From positions 1 through 14,323 of the forward strand of contig PUMS01000246.1 of NCBI GenBank assembly GCA_003551485.1: DNA of 14,323 nt, written 5' to 3'. Source of the stretch: Phycisphaeraceae bacterium (GTDB lineage: Bacteria; Planctomycetota; Phycisphaerae; Phycisphaerales; Phycisphaeraceae). The translations under genes and the position numbers were made by a program. Shown piece after piece: positions 8,091-14,323 of the stretch (position 1 is the first letter of the stretch; every line of letters starts with the position of its first letter). A model generated the notes under the pieces. That model had not been told where the DNA came from and did not search any database. It saw only the letters and a list, made by a program, of their open reading frames with translations.

Positions 8091-8205
8091 CTCCCCTCTC
8101 CCCTTCCGGGGGTGGGAGAGCGTCCGGGGGTGAGGGCGCATTCGGACGGATCCAGCGTATCTCTCCTCACCCCAGCCCTCTCCCGGAGGGAGAGGGAGTT
8201 TTTTT
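8091..8205 (+). repeat. Dispersed copy of the paired-hairpin repeat, acting as a likely terminator
   Basis: A fourth copy of the element seen in the 1252-1740 array, 20 bases after the lipoprotein stop. It has a left arm CTCCCCTCTCCCC with GGTGGGAGAG, GGGGGTGAGGG, a spacer, then CTCACCCC and the right hairpin CCCTCTCCC (8176-8184), loop GGA, GGGAGAGGG (8188-8196). The right hairpin runs via AG into seven T (8199-8205), a good intrinsic terminator on the plus strand. The spacer (ATTCGGACGGATCCAGCGT) is related to that in the array. Confidence 0.85.
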
Positions 8206-8249
8206 CATTGCCGCGAACTGCGGCAAGCCCATCATTGCCGGCGACCACC

Positions 8250-9146
8250 ATGATCATCGAAAAGACCGCCCGACCCACGCTGACCGCCATCGAACTCGAT
8301 ACCGATGATGAGCTTCACTTCACGCTGCTCGATGGCACCGTCCGCCGCATCCGGCTTCTGGAGACGCGGGCTGGGGTGTGGACATCGAACCTGGACCAGC
8401 TTCCCAAGCCCGGCGGCCTGGCGAAGGTGGTTTTGAGGATGTCCTTCCAGTTCGAGATCGACGGCCACCGCGTCGAGGTCAACCGCTGGGTGGGCAATCA
8501 GGACAGCTTCTACCCGCCGTGGGAGCTGTTCGGGATGCGGCTGTGGTTCGACGCCTGCATCGAGCTGTTCGACCATCTCAAGGAAAACCACGGCGCCTGC
8601 CGGCCGCGCAAGCGGGCGCGCATCGCCGTGCAGGATGCGAGCCTGCGCATCTGCCCGGTGCTGCTGCACCCCTGGTGCCCGCTGCCCGAGGGCGGGCTTC
8701 GCATCGAGGACTGCTACCAGGGCTCGGACTGCTGGATGGGCCCCTACTTCGGCGTGGATGCCCACGGCGGGCTGGACATCAACCACCCCGCGGGCACACC
8801 CCTTTGGACGCCGTTCGCGATGGATGACCACGGCTACTTCACCAGCGTCGCGGCGGGGGACAACAACAACCGCTGGCGCGGCGTCAAACGCTGGCCGGAC
8901 GGCTCGAGCTGGATCATCCAGACCCACCACCTGGTCCGCCTGCGCGTGCCCGAGGGCGGCCCGCTCGAGGCCGGCACCCACCTCGGCGATGGCGCGGGGG
9001 TGCGCTCGGGCACTCACGAGCACAGCCACTTCGTCTTCGCCATCGTCGAGCCCGGCGCCGGCGAGCAGGACAAGGTCCTGCTTGATCCGTGGATTCTGTT
9101 CTGGCAGATGTACCGCGACCGCGAGCAGACCCGGGCCGGGCGCTGA
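8250..9146 (+). CDS. M23/LytM-like metallopeptidase-fold protein without a signal peptide
   Basis: 298 residues from ATG 8250. The C-terminal half carries the M23 (LytM) zinc-site pattern in order: His172 and Asp176 in AHGGLDIN (HxxxD), followed by PAGTPLWTP; His227 in QTHHLVRL where LytM enzymes have YAHL; and His258-Ser-His260 in HEHSHF where they have HxHF. All expected ligand and catalytic positions can be assigned, but the spacing is stretched by an Asn-rich loop (GDNNNRWRG) and overall similarity is low. The first 130 residues are a separate domain of unknown type. M23 enzymes normally cut peptidoglycan peptides, but no signal peptide or membrane segment is visible, so location and substrate are unclear. 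The frame runs upstream through the repeat element to 7974; that part is artefactual. No clear ribosome binding site precedes the ATG. Confidence 0.72.
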   Translation: MIIEKTARPTLTAIELDTDDELHFTLLDGTVRRIRLLETRAGVWTSNLDQLPKPGGLAKVVLRMSFQFEIDGHRVEVNRWVGNQDSFYPPWELFGMRLWFDACIELFDHLKENHGACRPRKRARIAVQDASLRICPVLLHPWCPLPEGGLRIEDCYQGSDCWMGPYFGVDAHGGLDINHPAGTPLWTPFAMDDHGYFTSVAAGDNNNRWRGVKRWPDGSSWIIQTHHLVRLRVPEGGPLEAGTHLGDGAGVRSGTHEHSHFVFAIVEPGAGEQDKVLLDPWILFWQMYRDREQTRAGR

Positions 9147-9266
9147 ACGGCGCCTCGGAGTGAGGCTGCGTGCGCGGAGGGGCGCTGTCGGTCTGTCTGA
9201 CTCCGCGTGGGCCCACCCCCCTGGAAGCGCAACGTCCCCGGATGCGACGAACGGACCAGCGGGTGA

Positions 9267-9494
9267 GCAGTGGGCTATGGGGCCGCCCCGCTGCCGGCCC
9301 GGATCGTGGCGATGGCCGATGTCTACGATGCATTGACCAGCCGGCGCATCTACAAGGCGCCCATGCCGCACGAGCAGGCGAAGCGGATCATCCTCGACGG
9401 CGCCGGCACCCAGTTCGACGGCACGGTCGTCACCGCCTTCATGCGCATCGAGAACCGATTCCGAAGCATCGCCCAGCGCGCCCATCGCGGCTGA
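9267..9494 (+). pseudogene. Truncated HD-GYP domain remnant
   Basis: The frame encodes PLPARIVAMADVYDALTSRR, then IYKAPMPHEQAKRII and FDGTVVTAFMRIENRF. This is the C-terminal third of an HD-GYP cyclic-di-GMP phosphodiesterase domain and includes the typical ADVYDALTS segment. The HD dyad, the HHE..DG.GYP motif and everything before them are missing: the frame is closed by a TGA at 9264-9266, and the other frames upstream do not contain the missing motifs. A GTG at 9270 could start a 74-residue peptide, but no ribosome binding site is seen. A gene remnant is most likely; a sequencing deletion is possible. Confidence 0.7.
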
Positions 9495-9759
9495 GGCGCG
9501 CCGGCGCTGCGGCTTGAGCATCTGATCGCCGCGGGATGGCGGCCGATCCGCCTCCCGGTGCGGATGCGGGCCAGTCCGAAGTCCGATCGCCGGCTGCGGC
9601 CCCGACGCCACGCGTATGGAGTTCACCACCCTCCATCCGGCAGCGGTTCAACGATTCAATGCCTCCGCGCAGGCCGCCGCTCGGCGCTGCTGTCCGGTGC
9701 CCCCGGTGCCCCTGGCGACCGGGCCGGGGTCCGCTCCGTGTCCGTTATGATCGTGCGGT
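9495..9759. other. Non-coding region upstream of the sigma-factor operon
   Basis: 265 bases with no gene. GGTGCCCCCGGTGCCCC at 9696-9712 is an imperfect inverted partner of the G-rich tract at about 10517-10545 inside the dockerin-like gene. The best promoter element is TATGAT at 9746-9751, only 8 bases before the GTG start of the sigma gene; no -35 match is visible. Confidence 0.5.
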
Positions 9760-10341
9760 GTGCAGCGCGATGAATCGGATGATCCGCGAAGTGATGCCCA
9801 GCTCATCGAGCAGGTCAATGCCGGTGATGCCGAGGCGTTCGAGTGCCTTTACCGACGGTATCGCCGATGGGTGCTGGCCGTGGCGCACCGCTTCTGCCGC
9901 GACCGTGAGGATGCGCTGGATGTGATGCAGGAGGCGTTTCTCTACCTGCTGCGCCAGTTTCCCGGATTCGAGCTGCGCGCGAAGCTGACGACCTATCTCT
10001 ACCCCGTGGTGCGAAACCTGGCCACGGACCGGGCGCGGCGGCGGCAGCGGTGGCTGGCGAGTCAGCAGCGGCTGCGCGAGCGTGGCGGCGCTGGTGGCGG
10101 GGGTGGCGGGGGACAGCAGCCGTCACCGCCCCCGCCGCGAGAGGATGATGATCTCCACCGCCTGCTCGCCTGCCTGCCCCAGACCCACCGAGAGGTGGTT
10201 CTGCTGCGGTTCGTCGATGACCTGCCCCTGGCCGAGATCGCCCAGGCGATGGGCCTGCCCGTGGGGACGGTCAAGTCGCGCCTGCACCACGCCCTGCGGA
10301 TGCTGCGCCAGGACCCGCGGGTTCGCGAGTTTTTCGACTGA
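9760..10341 (+). CDS. ECF-type RNA polymerase sigma factor
   Basis: 193 residues. Region 2 (about 26-95): DAEAFECLYRRYRRWVLAVAH, then REDALDVMQEAF and LYLLRQFPGF, then LTTYLYPVVRNLATDRARR, which bind core polymerase and the -10 element. Region 4 (about 132-184): LPQTHREVVLLRFVDDLPL, then AEIAQAMGLPVGTVKSRL, a helix-turn-helix for the -35 element. Region 3 is absent, as in ECF sigmas. The linker (96-131) is unusual, with seven consecutive glycines followed by QQPSPPPP. The GTG 9760 start has no Shine-Dalgarno sequence and sits just after a TATGAT, so a leaderless message is possible. It heads a four-gene operon whose second member has a membrane segment and could act as its anti-sigma or sensor; that role is inferred from position. 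Confidence 0.92.
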   Translation: MQRDESDDPRSDAQLIEQVNAGDAEAFECLYRRYRRWVLAVAHRFCRDREDALDVMQEAFLYLLRQFPGFELRAKLTTYLYPVVRNLATDRARRRQRWLASQQRLRERGGAGGGGGGGQQPSPPPPREDDDLHRLLACLPQTHREVVLLRFVDDLPLAEIAQAMGLPVGTVKSRLHHALRMLRQDPRVREFFD

Positions 10342-10390
10342 GCAGTGAACCTTTCGCACCGCTCCAACGCTTCAGATCACGGAGACGACC

Positions 10391-11143
10391 ATGACCGAGC
10401 CGCGACAACCCGATGGCGCGCCGCAACCCGAGCCTGAGCCACAGGCCGGTAAGGCCGGCCGATGCGGGCGCGAGGCAGATGCGCAACATCAGAAGCCACC
10501 GAAGGATGAACAGCGGGCACCGGGGGCGACGGGGGCACCGGGGGCCGGGGGTAGGGGCGGGCCTGGTGATGCGGCCGAGGCCGATACCGGGTGGGAGAAA
10601 CCGTGGGTCGCCGCCCGGGGGGCGGCCCCTTTATCTGATATGAGCGAGGACGCCGAGGTGCCCGGCGCTGCGGACCTGCCGCGCCTGGCACAGGCCCTGC
10701 GAAGCGCGGCCGGCGCATCCCCGGGAGCGGACCCGGCCCAAGCCATCCCGCCGCGCATCGACCACCGCATCGCCGAGGCTGCCAGGTACCACCTCCAACA
10801 TGCTCACCCGGCACAACCCACCGCAGGGCTGGTGGCGCGATCGCGCTACTGGCGCTGGGCGACAAGGGCGGCCCTGGCCGCCGCCGCGGCGGCCGTGATT
10901 GTGCTCGGGCCGCAAATCTTCAGCCCCCAGCCATCGCCACTGCCGGCGCCGGACCTCGAGGCGGGTGTGACGATCGTGGATGCCTTCAACCTCGCCCGTG
11001 CCATCGAAGCCGGCCAACCGGTCGACCCCGGCTGGGATGTGACCGGCGATGGCGTGGTAGATGAAGACGACGTGCAGGCCATCGCATCGCGTGCCGTGGG
11101 TGTGACCGATCGCGATGCCGGGCAGGGAGGGCGCGGCGGATGA
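10391..11143 (+). CDS. Single-pass membrane protein with degenerate dockerin-like C-terminus (possible anti-sigma/sensor)
   Basis: 250 residues. Residues 1-90 are disordered and rich in Pro, Gly, Ala and Glu. Residues 95-150 are helical, including IPPRIDHRIAEAARYHL. A transmembrane helix spans about 159-174 (ALAAAAAAVIVLG). Outside it, residues 187-236 resemble a type I dockerin: VTIVDAFNLARAI (193-205), then DVTGDGVVDEDD (216-227), a complete EF-hand-like calcium loop with Asp216, Thr218, Asp220, Asp224 and Asp227. The first loop is shortened and lacks most acidic ligands. The position after an ECF sigma gene and the cytoplasm-TM-exterior layout suit an anti-sigma-like regulator, but no known anti-sigma domain is recognisable. 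GGAG lies 6 bases before ATG 10391; ATG 10640 is an alternative start. The stop overlaps the next start (ATGA 11140-11143). Confidence 0.8.
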   Translation: MTEPRQPDGAPQPEPEPQAGKAGRCGREADAQHQKPPKDEQRAPGATGAPGAGGRGGPGDAAEADTGWEKPWVAARGAAPLSDMSEDAEVPGAADLPRLAQALRSAAGASPGADPAQAIPPRIDHRIAEAARYHLQHAHPAQPTAGLVARSRYWRWATRAALAAAAAAVIVLGPQIFSPQPSPLPAPDLEAGVTIVDAFNLARAIEAGQPVDPGWDVTGDGVVDEDDVQAIASRAVGVTDRDAGQGGRGG

Positions 11144-11634
11144 GGCGTCATGCGGCCATCGCAATGCTCGTGCTCGGCACGGCGGTGGCCCTGGCCGGCG
11201 CGGCGGCGGATCGCCCGGCGGCGCCGAACGATTCCCGGGCGGCGATGCGGGTCGACGATGACCAGTCGCTGTTCCACACCGTGGATGTGCTCATCCGTGC
11301 TGAGACACCACTGGCGGCGTGGCAGTTGGAGTTCGCCACGGGACGGGAGGATGTGCTGATCGTCGGCGCGGAAGAAGCGCCGGGGCCGTTCCAGGGCGAC
11401 CGGTTCTTCTTCGACCACCGCGCCGTGCGGGCCGGCAGCGAACGGATCATCGTGGCCGGGTTTTCCACCCGGCCGGTGGATGAGTTGCCGCGTGGCGAGT
11501 TCCGCGTCGCCACGATCCACCTGATGGGGCCGCTGGACCGCTCCACCGTGAGGCTGCAACTCCAGGCCGCGGCCGATGCCGAAGGCCGCAACGTTTCACC
11601 CGAACTTCACAAGCGATGGGGACCCGTGCAATGA
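11140..11634 (+). CDS. Exported cohesin-like beta-sandwich protein
   Basis: 164 residues. Residues 1-23 are a signal peptide (MRRHAAIAMLVLGTAVALAG, cleavage near AAA-D). Residues about 45-155 follow the cohesin pattern: a first strand HTVDVLIRAE, then LAAWQLEFATG where cohesins have the Gln/Phe strand of a '...yDp' motif, DVLIVGAEEA, a middle strand RIIVAGFST, a GEFRVATIHL strand where cohesins have G.la.i.f, and RLQLQAAADAEG near the end. Cohesins bind dockerins, and the gene directly upstream encodes a dockerin-like tail, which supports the call, although similarity by eye is weak. Both neighbouring genes overlap it by 4 nt (ATGA at 11140-11143 and 11631-11634), so expression is tightly coupled. 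The protein has no membrane anchor and would be free outside the membrane unless held by a partner. Confidence 0.7.
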   Translation: MRRHAAIAMLVLGTAVALAGAAADRPAAPNDSRAAMRVDDDQSLFHTVDVLIRAETPLAAWQLEFATGREDVLIVGAEEAPGPFQGDRFFFDHRAVRAGSERIIVAGFSTRPVDELPRGEFRVATIHLMGPLDRSTVRLQLQAAADAEGRNVSPELHKRWGPVQ

Positions 11635-13874
11635 AGTGGATTTGCGCCCGCCGTGTCATGCTGTCTGTGTCGATCCTGATCCTCGCTGCGATGCCGGCCC
11701 TGTGGTTGGGCTGCGGGGCACCGAGACATCACCCGCCGTCTGAGCACGATGGGAGGCTCCCTGGTTTTGCGCACCGGCCGCCGGGCCTTCCGTCGGGCCG
11801 GCCCGACCCGCGCACCACCATGCCGCCACCCCGCCCCTACCGCCGCGAGCAGGCCCTGCCGGCACTGACCGATGAAGTCTGGGTGATCGCCCGCGACCCC
11901 GGTCCGCCGCGCCGGCCAGAGCCGACCGATCCGGCCGAGGCCGCCCGCCCGGTGCCCACCGCGCCCATGCTCGCCCGCATCGATGAATCGCGTGATGAGC
12001 CGGTGGCCCTGCCGCTCAAGCACACCGAGGCCCACGCCGACATCACCGGCCACGTCGCCACCGTGCACCTGAAGCAGCGCTACCACAACCCCTACGATGG
12101 CCGCATCGAGGCCGTCTACGTCTTTCCGCTGCCGGAACACGCCGCGGTCAACGGCTTCACCATGACCATCGGCGCCCGCCGCATTCACGGCATCATCCGC
12201 CCGCGCGAGCAGGCCGAGCAGATCTACTACGAGGCCCGCACCCGCGGCCACCGCGCGGCGATGCTCACCGAGCATCGGCCCAACGTCTTCACCCAGCGCG
12301 TGGCCAACATCGCCCCGCGCGAGCAGATCGACATCCAGGTCCGCTACTTCCACACGCTGCGCTATGAGGATGGCGACTTCGAGTTCGTCTTCCCCATGGT
12401 CGTGGGGCCCCGCCACAACCCGCCGGGCACCACCGATGGCATCGCCGCAGCGCCCGCGGGCACCACAGCGCCCTCGCCGCAGCCGGCCCGGTTGACCTAC
12501 CTCGGCCCGGATCAGCGAAGCGGCCATGACATCGACCTGCACGTGGACATCGATGCCGGCCTGCCCATCGACCGCATCGAATGCCACACCCACCGCGTAC
12601 ACGTCGACCGCCCGCGGTCCGGCCGCGCTACCGTGCGCCTCGCCGGTGATGACCGCATTCCCAACCGCGACTTCGTCCTGCGGTTCCGCCCGGCGGGCGA
12701 GGATGTGCGGGCCATGATGTTCGCCCAGCCGCCGCGGGCCGATGCGGTCGAGCGCGGCGATGACGAGTGGGGCTACTTCTCCTTGATGCTCCTGCCTCCG
12801 GACGACACCGCCGACCTGCCGCGCCGGCCGATGCATTGGACCTTCCTCATCGATGCTTCCGCCACGATGAACGGCGAGCCGCTGGAGGCGGCGAAGACCG
12901 CGGTGGTGGCGGCGCTGCACCAGCTCGATGAGCGAGATACGTTCCAGATCGTGCGGTTCGGCGGGCGCATCGAGCAATTCAGACCCGAGCCGATCCGCGC
13001 CAGGAACACGAATGTATTGCACGCACACCTGTGGGTCCAGCGCCTCAGCGCCGGCGGTGGGGTGGACATGGTCGCGGCCATCGAGGCCGCGCTCGATGTT
13101 GACGGCCATCGCCACACGGCCGCCGCAGCGCGGCGGCGCGATGAGCACGCCGCCGGCCGCGGCCGGGTCGTGGCGATCCTGACCGATGGCCTGGTGGGCA
13201 ACGAGGCCGCGGTCCTCACGGCCCTGCATGAGCATCTCGGTGAGGCGCGGGTGTTCAGCTTCGGCATCGGCTCAGCGCCCAACCGCTTCCTCATCGAGCG
13301 CATGGCCCGCCTCGGCCGTGGCGCGGTGGCCTACGTCAGTGAAGCCCGCCGGGCCGAGCAGGCCATGAGCACCTTCATCGACCGCGCCTCGCGCCCGGCG
13401 CTGACCGATCTGCAACTGGATTTTGGCGACCTGCCCGTGCGACAGATCACGCCGCAGGCGCTACCCGAACTTTATGCAGGCAGACCGGTGATTGTCAGCG
13501 GCCGGTTCCGCGGCGGGGGCGTCGAGCCGCCGGCTTCGATCACCCTCACCGCCCGCCGCGATGGTCAGAGCGTGCGGATCGATACGCCCGTGCGATGGCG
13601 CACCGACGCCGGCCGCCGGCCCGGCCTGGATGCGGCCTGGGCCCGCCACCGCATCGCCGATGCCCACGACCGGGCACTGATCGAGGGCCGGCCGGTGGAT
13701 GCGCAGCTGATCGAGACGCTGGCCATGGACCACGCCCTGGTCTCGGCATGGACGGCCATGGTCGCCGTCGACGGCTCGGGCCGACCCACCGGCCGCTACG
13801 GCACCACCCTGGAAGTCCCCGTTCCCATGCCCGCAGGCGTGTGCTACGAGATCACCGACCCCCCCCGGAAATAG
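11631..13874 (+). CDS. Lipoprotein with VIT and von Willebrand factor A domains
   Basis: 747 residues from ATG 11631, which overlaps the upstream stop; ATG 11616 is a less likely start. The N-terminus has lipobox LWLGC with Cys28, so it is probably a lipoprotein. After a Pro-rich linker, residues about 115-260 are a VIT domain (VALPLKHTEAHADITGHV, EAVYVFPLPEHAAVNGF, RPNVFTQRVANIAP, FEFVFPMVVGPR). Residues about 400-560 are a VWA domain. The metal site is altered: DASAT (Asp408, Ser410, Thr412) instead of DxSxS, and GGGVDM with Val478 where a Thr is normal; LTDG with Asp519 is kept. The last 180 residues form a further beta region and an Ala/Arg-rich helix (DAAWARHRIADAHDR). VIT-VWA proteins usually mediate protein-protein contacts. 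Last gene of the operon. Confidence 0.92.
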   Translation: MKWICARRVMLSVSILILAAMPALWLGCGAPRHHPPSEHDGRLPGFAHRPPGLPSGRPDPRTTMPPPRPYRREQALPALTDEVWVIARDPGPPRRPEPTDPAEAARPVPTAPMLARIDESRDEPVALPLKHTEAHADITGHVATVHLKQRYHNPYDGRIEAVYVFPLPEHAAVNGFTMTIGARRIHGIIRPREQAEQIYYEARTRGHRAAMLTEHRPNVFTQRVANIAPREQIDIQVRYFHTLRYEDGDFEFVFPMVVGPRHNPPGTTDGIAAAPAGTTAPSPQPARLTYLGPDQRSGHDIDLHVDIDAGLPIDRIECHTHRVHVDRPRSGRATVRLAGDDRIPNRDFVLRFRPAGEDVRAMMFAQPPRADAVERGDDEWGYFSLMLLPPDDTADLPRRPMHWTFLIDASATMNGEPLEAAKTAVVAALHQLDERDTFQIVRFGGRIEQFRPEPIRARNTNVLHAHLWVQRLSAGGGVDMVAAIEAALDVDGHRHTAAAARRRDEHAAGRGRVVAILTDGLVGNEAAVLTALHEHLGEARVFSFGIGSAPNRFLIERMARLGRGAVAYVSEARRAEQAMSTFIDRASRPALTDLQLDFGDLPVRQITPQALPELYAGRPVIVSGRFRGGGVEPPASITLTARRDGQSVRIDTPVRWRTDAGRRPGLDAAWARHRIADAHDRALIEGRPVDAQLIETLAMDHALVSAWTAMVAVDGSGRPTGRYGTTLEVPVPMPAGVCYEITDPPRK

Positions 13875-13930
13875 GCCCCCGGAAGTAGCTCCCCGGAAGT
13901 AGCCCCCCCGAAGTAGCCCCCCCGAAGTAG
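13861..13930. repeat. 14-bp tandem repeat, five units, starting on the VWA stop codon
   Basis: The heptamer GAAGTAG (GAAATAG in the first unit) recurs at 13868, 13882, 13896, 13910 and 13924, an exact 14-bp period separated by C-rich blocks. The TAG of the first unit is the stop codon of the VIT/VWA gene. Confidence 0.93.
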
Positions 13931-14024
13931 GTCCCGCCCGTGGGGTGAGACCGTGAGCCGGCCATGGGCAGGCGAGCCATCGCGCTGCGCCAATGCATCT
14001 GATGTGCCTTTTCTACTCGTGCAT

Positions 14025-14030
14025 AAGGAG
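14025..14030 (+). promoter_or_regulatory. Ribosome binding site deciding a GTG start
   Basis: AAGGAG at 14025-14030 is a near-perfect Shine-Dalgarno sequence 7 bases before GTG 14038, which therefore beats the later ATG codons as start. Confidence 0.75.
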
Positions 14031-14037
14031 TTTCGCC

Positions 14038-14323
14038 GTGCGTTACCGCCCATCACACCGTTGCATGATTCTGATGGCTGCTTTGCTGCTGGCTGTGCCC
14101 CTCATGGCCGCCGGCTGCCAGAGCGCGCGGCCGGGGCCGACGGGGGCGGACCTGTCGCTGATCGGCCTGCACGCGGAGGTGGCCGCCTCCATTCACGGCG
14201 ACAACCGCGCCCAGATCGGCATCGAGCCCCAGGCACGCTTTCCCCTGCGCCTGGCCGTGGCCGAACTGATCGCCGCTGAGTGCGGCGACCGCTCGCAGTA
14301 CCGCGTGACCCAGCCGGCGGCAC
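14038..14323 (+). CDS. Putative lipoprotein, 5' part (runs off the window)
   Basis: From GTG 14038 an open frame runs to the end of the window (95 codons, no stop). It begins MRYRPSHRCMILMAALLLA and reaches lipobox MAAGC at about residues 23-27, a typical lipoprotein signal sequence. The mature part seen (SLIGLHAEVAAS, then LRLAVAELIAAECGD) is too short for me to name a family. It lies 163 bases after the VIT/VWA gene, beyond the tandem repeat, with its own strong ribosome binding site, so it may be a separate unit or a loosely linked operon member. Confidence 0.8.
   Translation, partial: MRYRPSHRCMILMAALLLAVPLMAAGCQSARPGPTGADLSLIGLHAEVAASIHGDNRAQIGIEPQARFPLRLAVAELIAAECGDRSQYRVTQPAA

Noticed and set aside
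11607..13235. Minus-strand 542-codon frame
   Set aside because: Shadow of the VIT/VWA gene.

Overview
The window is a high-GC bacterial chromosome segment with ordinary gene density. It most likely comes from a planctomycete, plausibly of the Phycisphaerae group. This rests on gene content: an ECF sigma factor beside a membrane-anchored dockerin-like protein, a cohesin-like secreted protein and a VIT/VWA lipoprotein, plus a tiny lysine-repeat histone-like protein and several lipoproteins. The assignment is inference, because there is no rRNA or other phylogenetic marker here.

Left part (1-2056): the last 33 codons of a family-4/5 uracil-DNA glycosylase, then a secreted FKBP-type prolyl isomerase ending at a strong intrinsic terminator. 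About 800 bp without a gene follows. It is filled by an array of roughly 170-bp repeats built from long inverted repeats (the type that translates as 'PLPPGEG'-like artefact ORFs) and then a structured, terminator-like stretch.

Middle (2057-9494): a CPA2-type cation/proton antiporter fused to a PTS EIIA domain (+). Then come three minus-strand genes: a 35-residue lysine-repeat protein with its own promoter and ribosome binding site, the ribosome-rescue hydrolase ArfB, and an ABC-transporter ATPase of the MalK/PotA/FbpC type with no permease in view. A 528-bp divergent region separates the ATPase from clpP (+). clpP overlaps by 4 nt a coiled-coil lipoprotein gene, and that gene ends at a second, distant copy of the inverted-repeat element, which here looks like a working terminator. 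After it come an M23/LytM-like protein without a signal peptide and a truncated HD-GYP remnant.

Right part (9760-13874): a compact operon of ECF sigma factor, single-pass membrane protein with a degenerate dockerin, cohesin-like exported protein, and VIT+VWA lipoprotein. The last three genes are joined by 4-nt ATGA overlaps. This is the most interesting unit in the window. It could be an envelope signalling or adhesion module in which the dockerin-like tail and the cohesin-like domain pair outside the cytoplasmic membrane, with the sigma factor as output; that function is inferred. It is followed by a 14-bp tandem repeat that starts on the VWA stop codon, then the 5' end of another lipoprotein gene running off the window.
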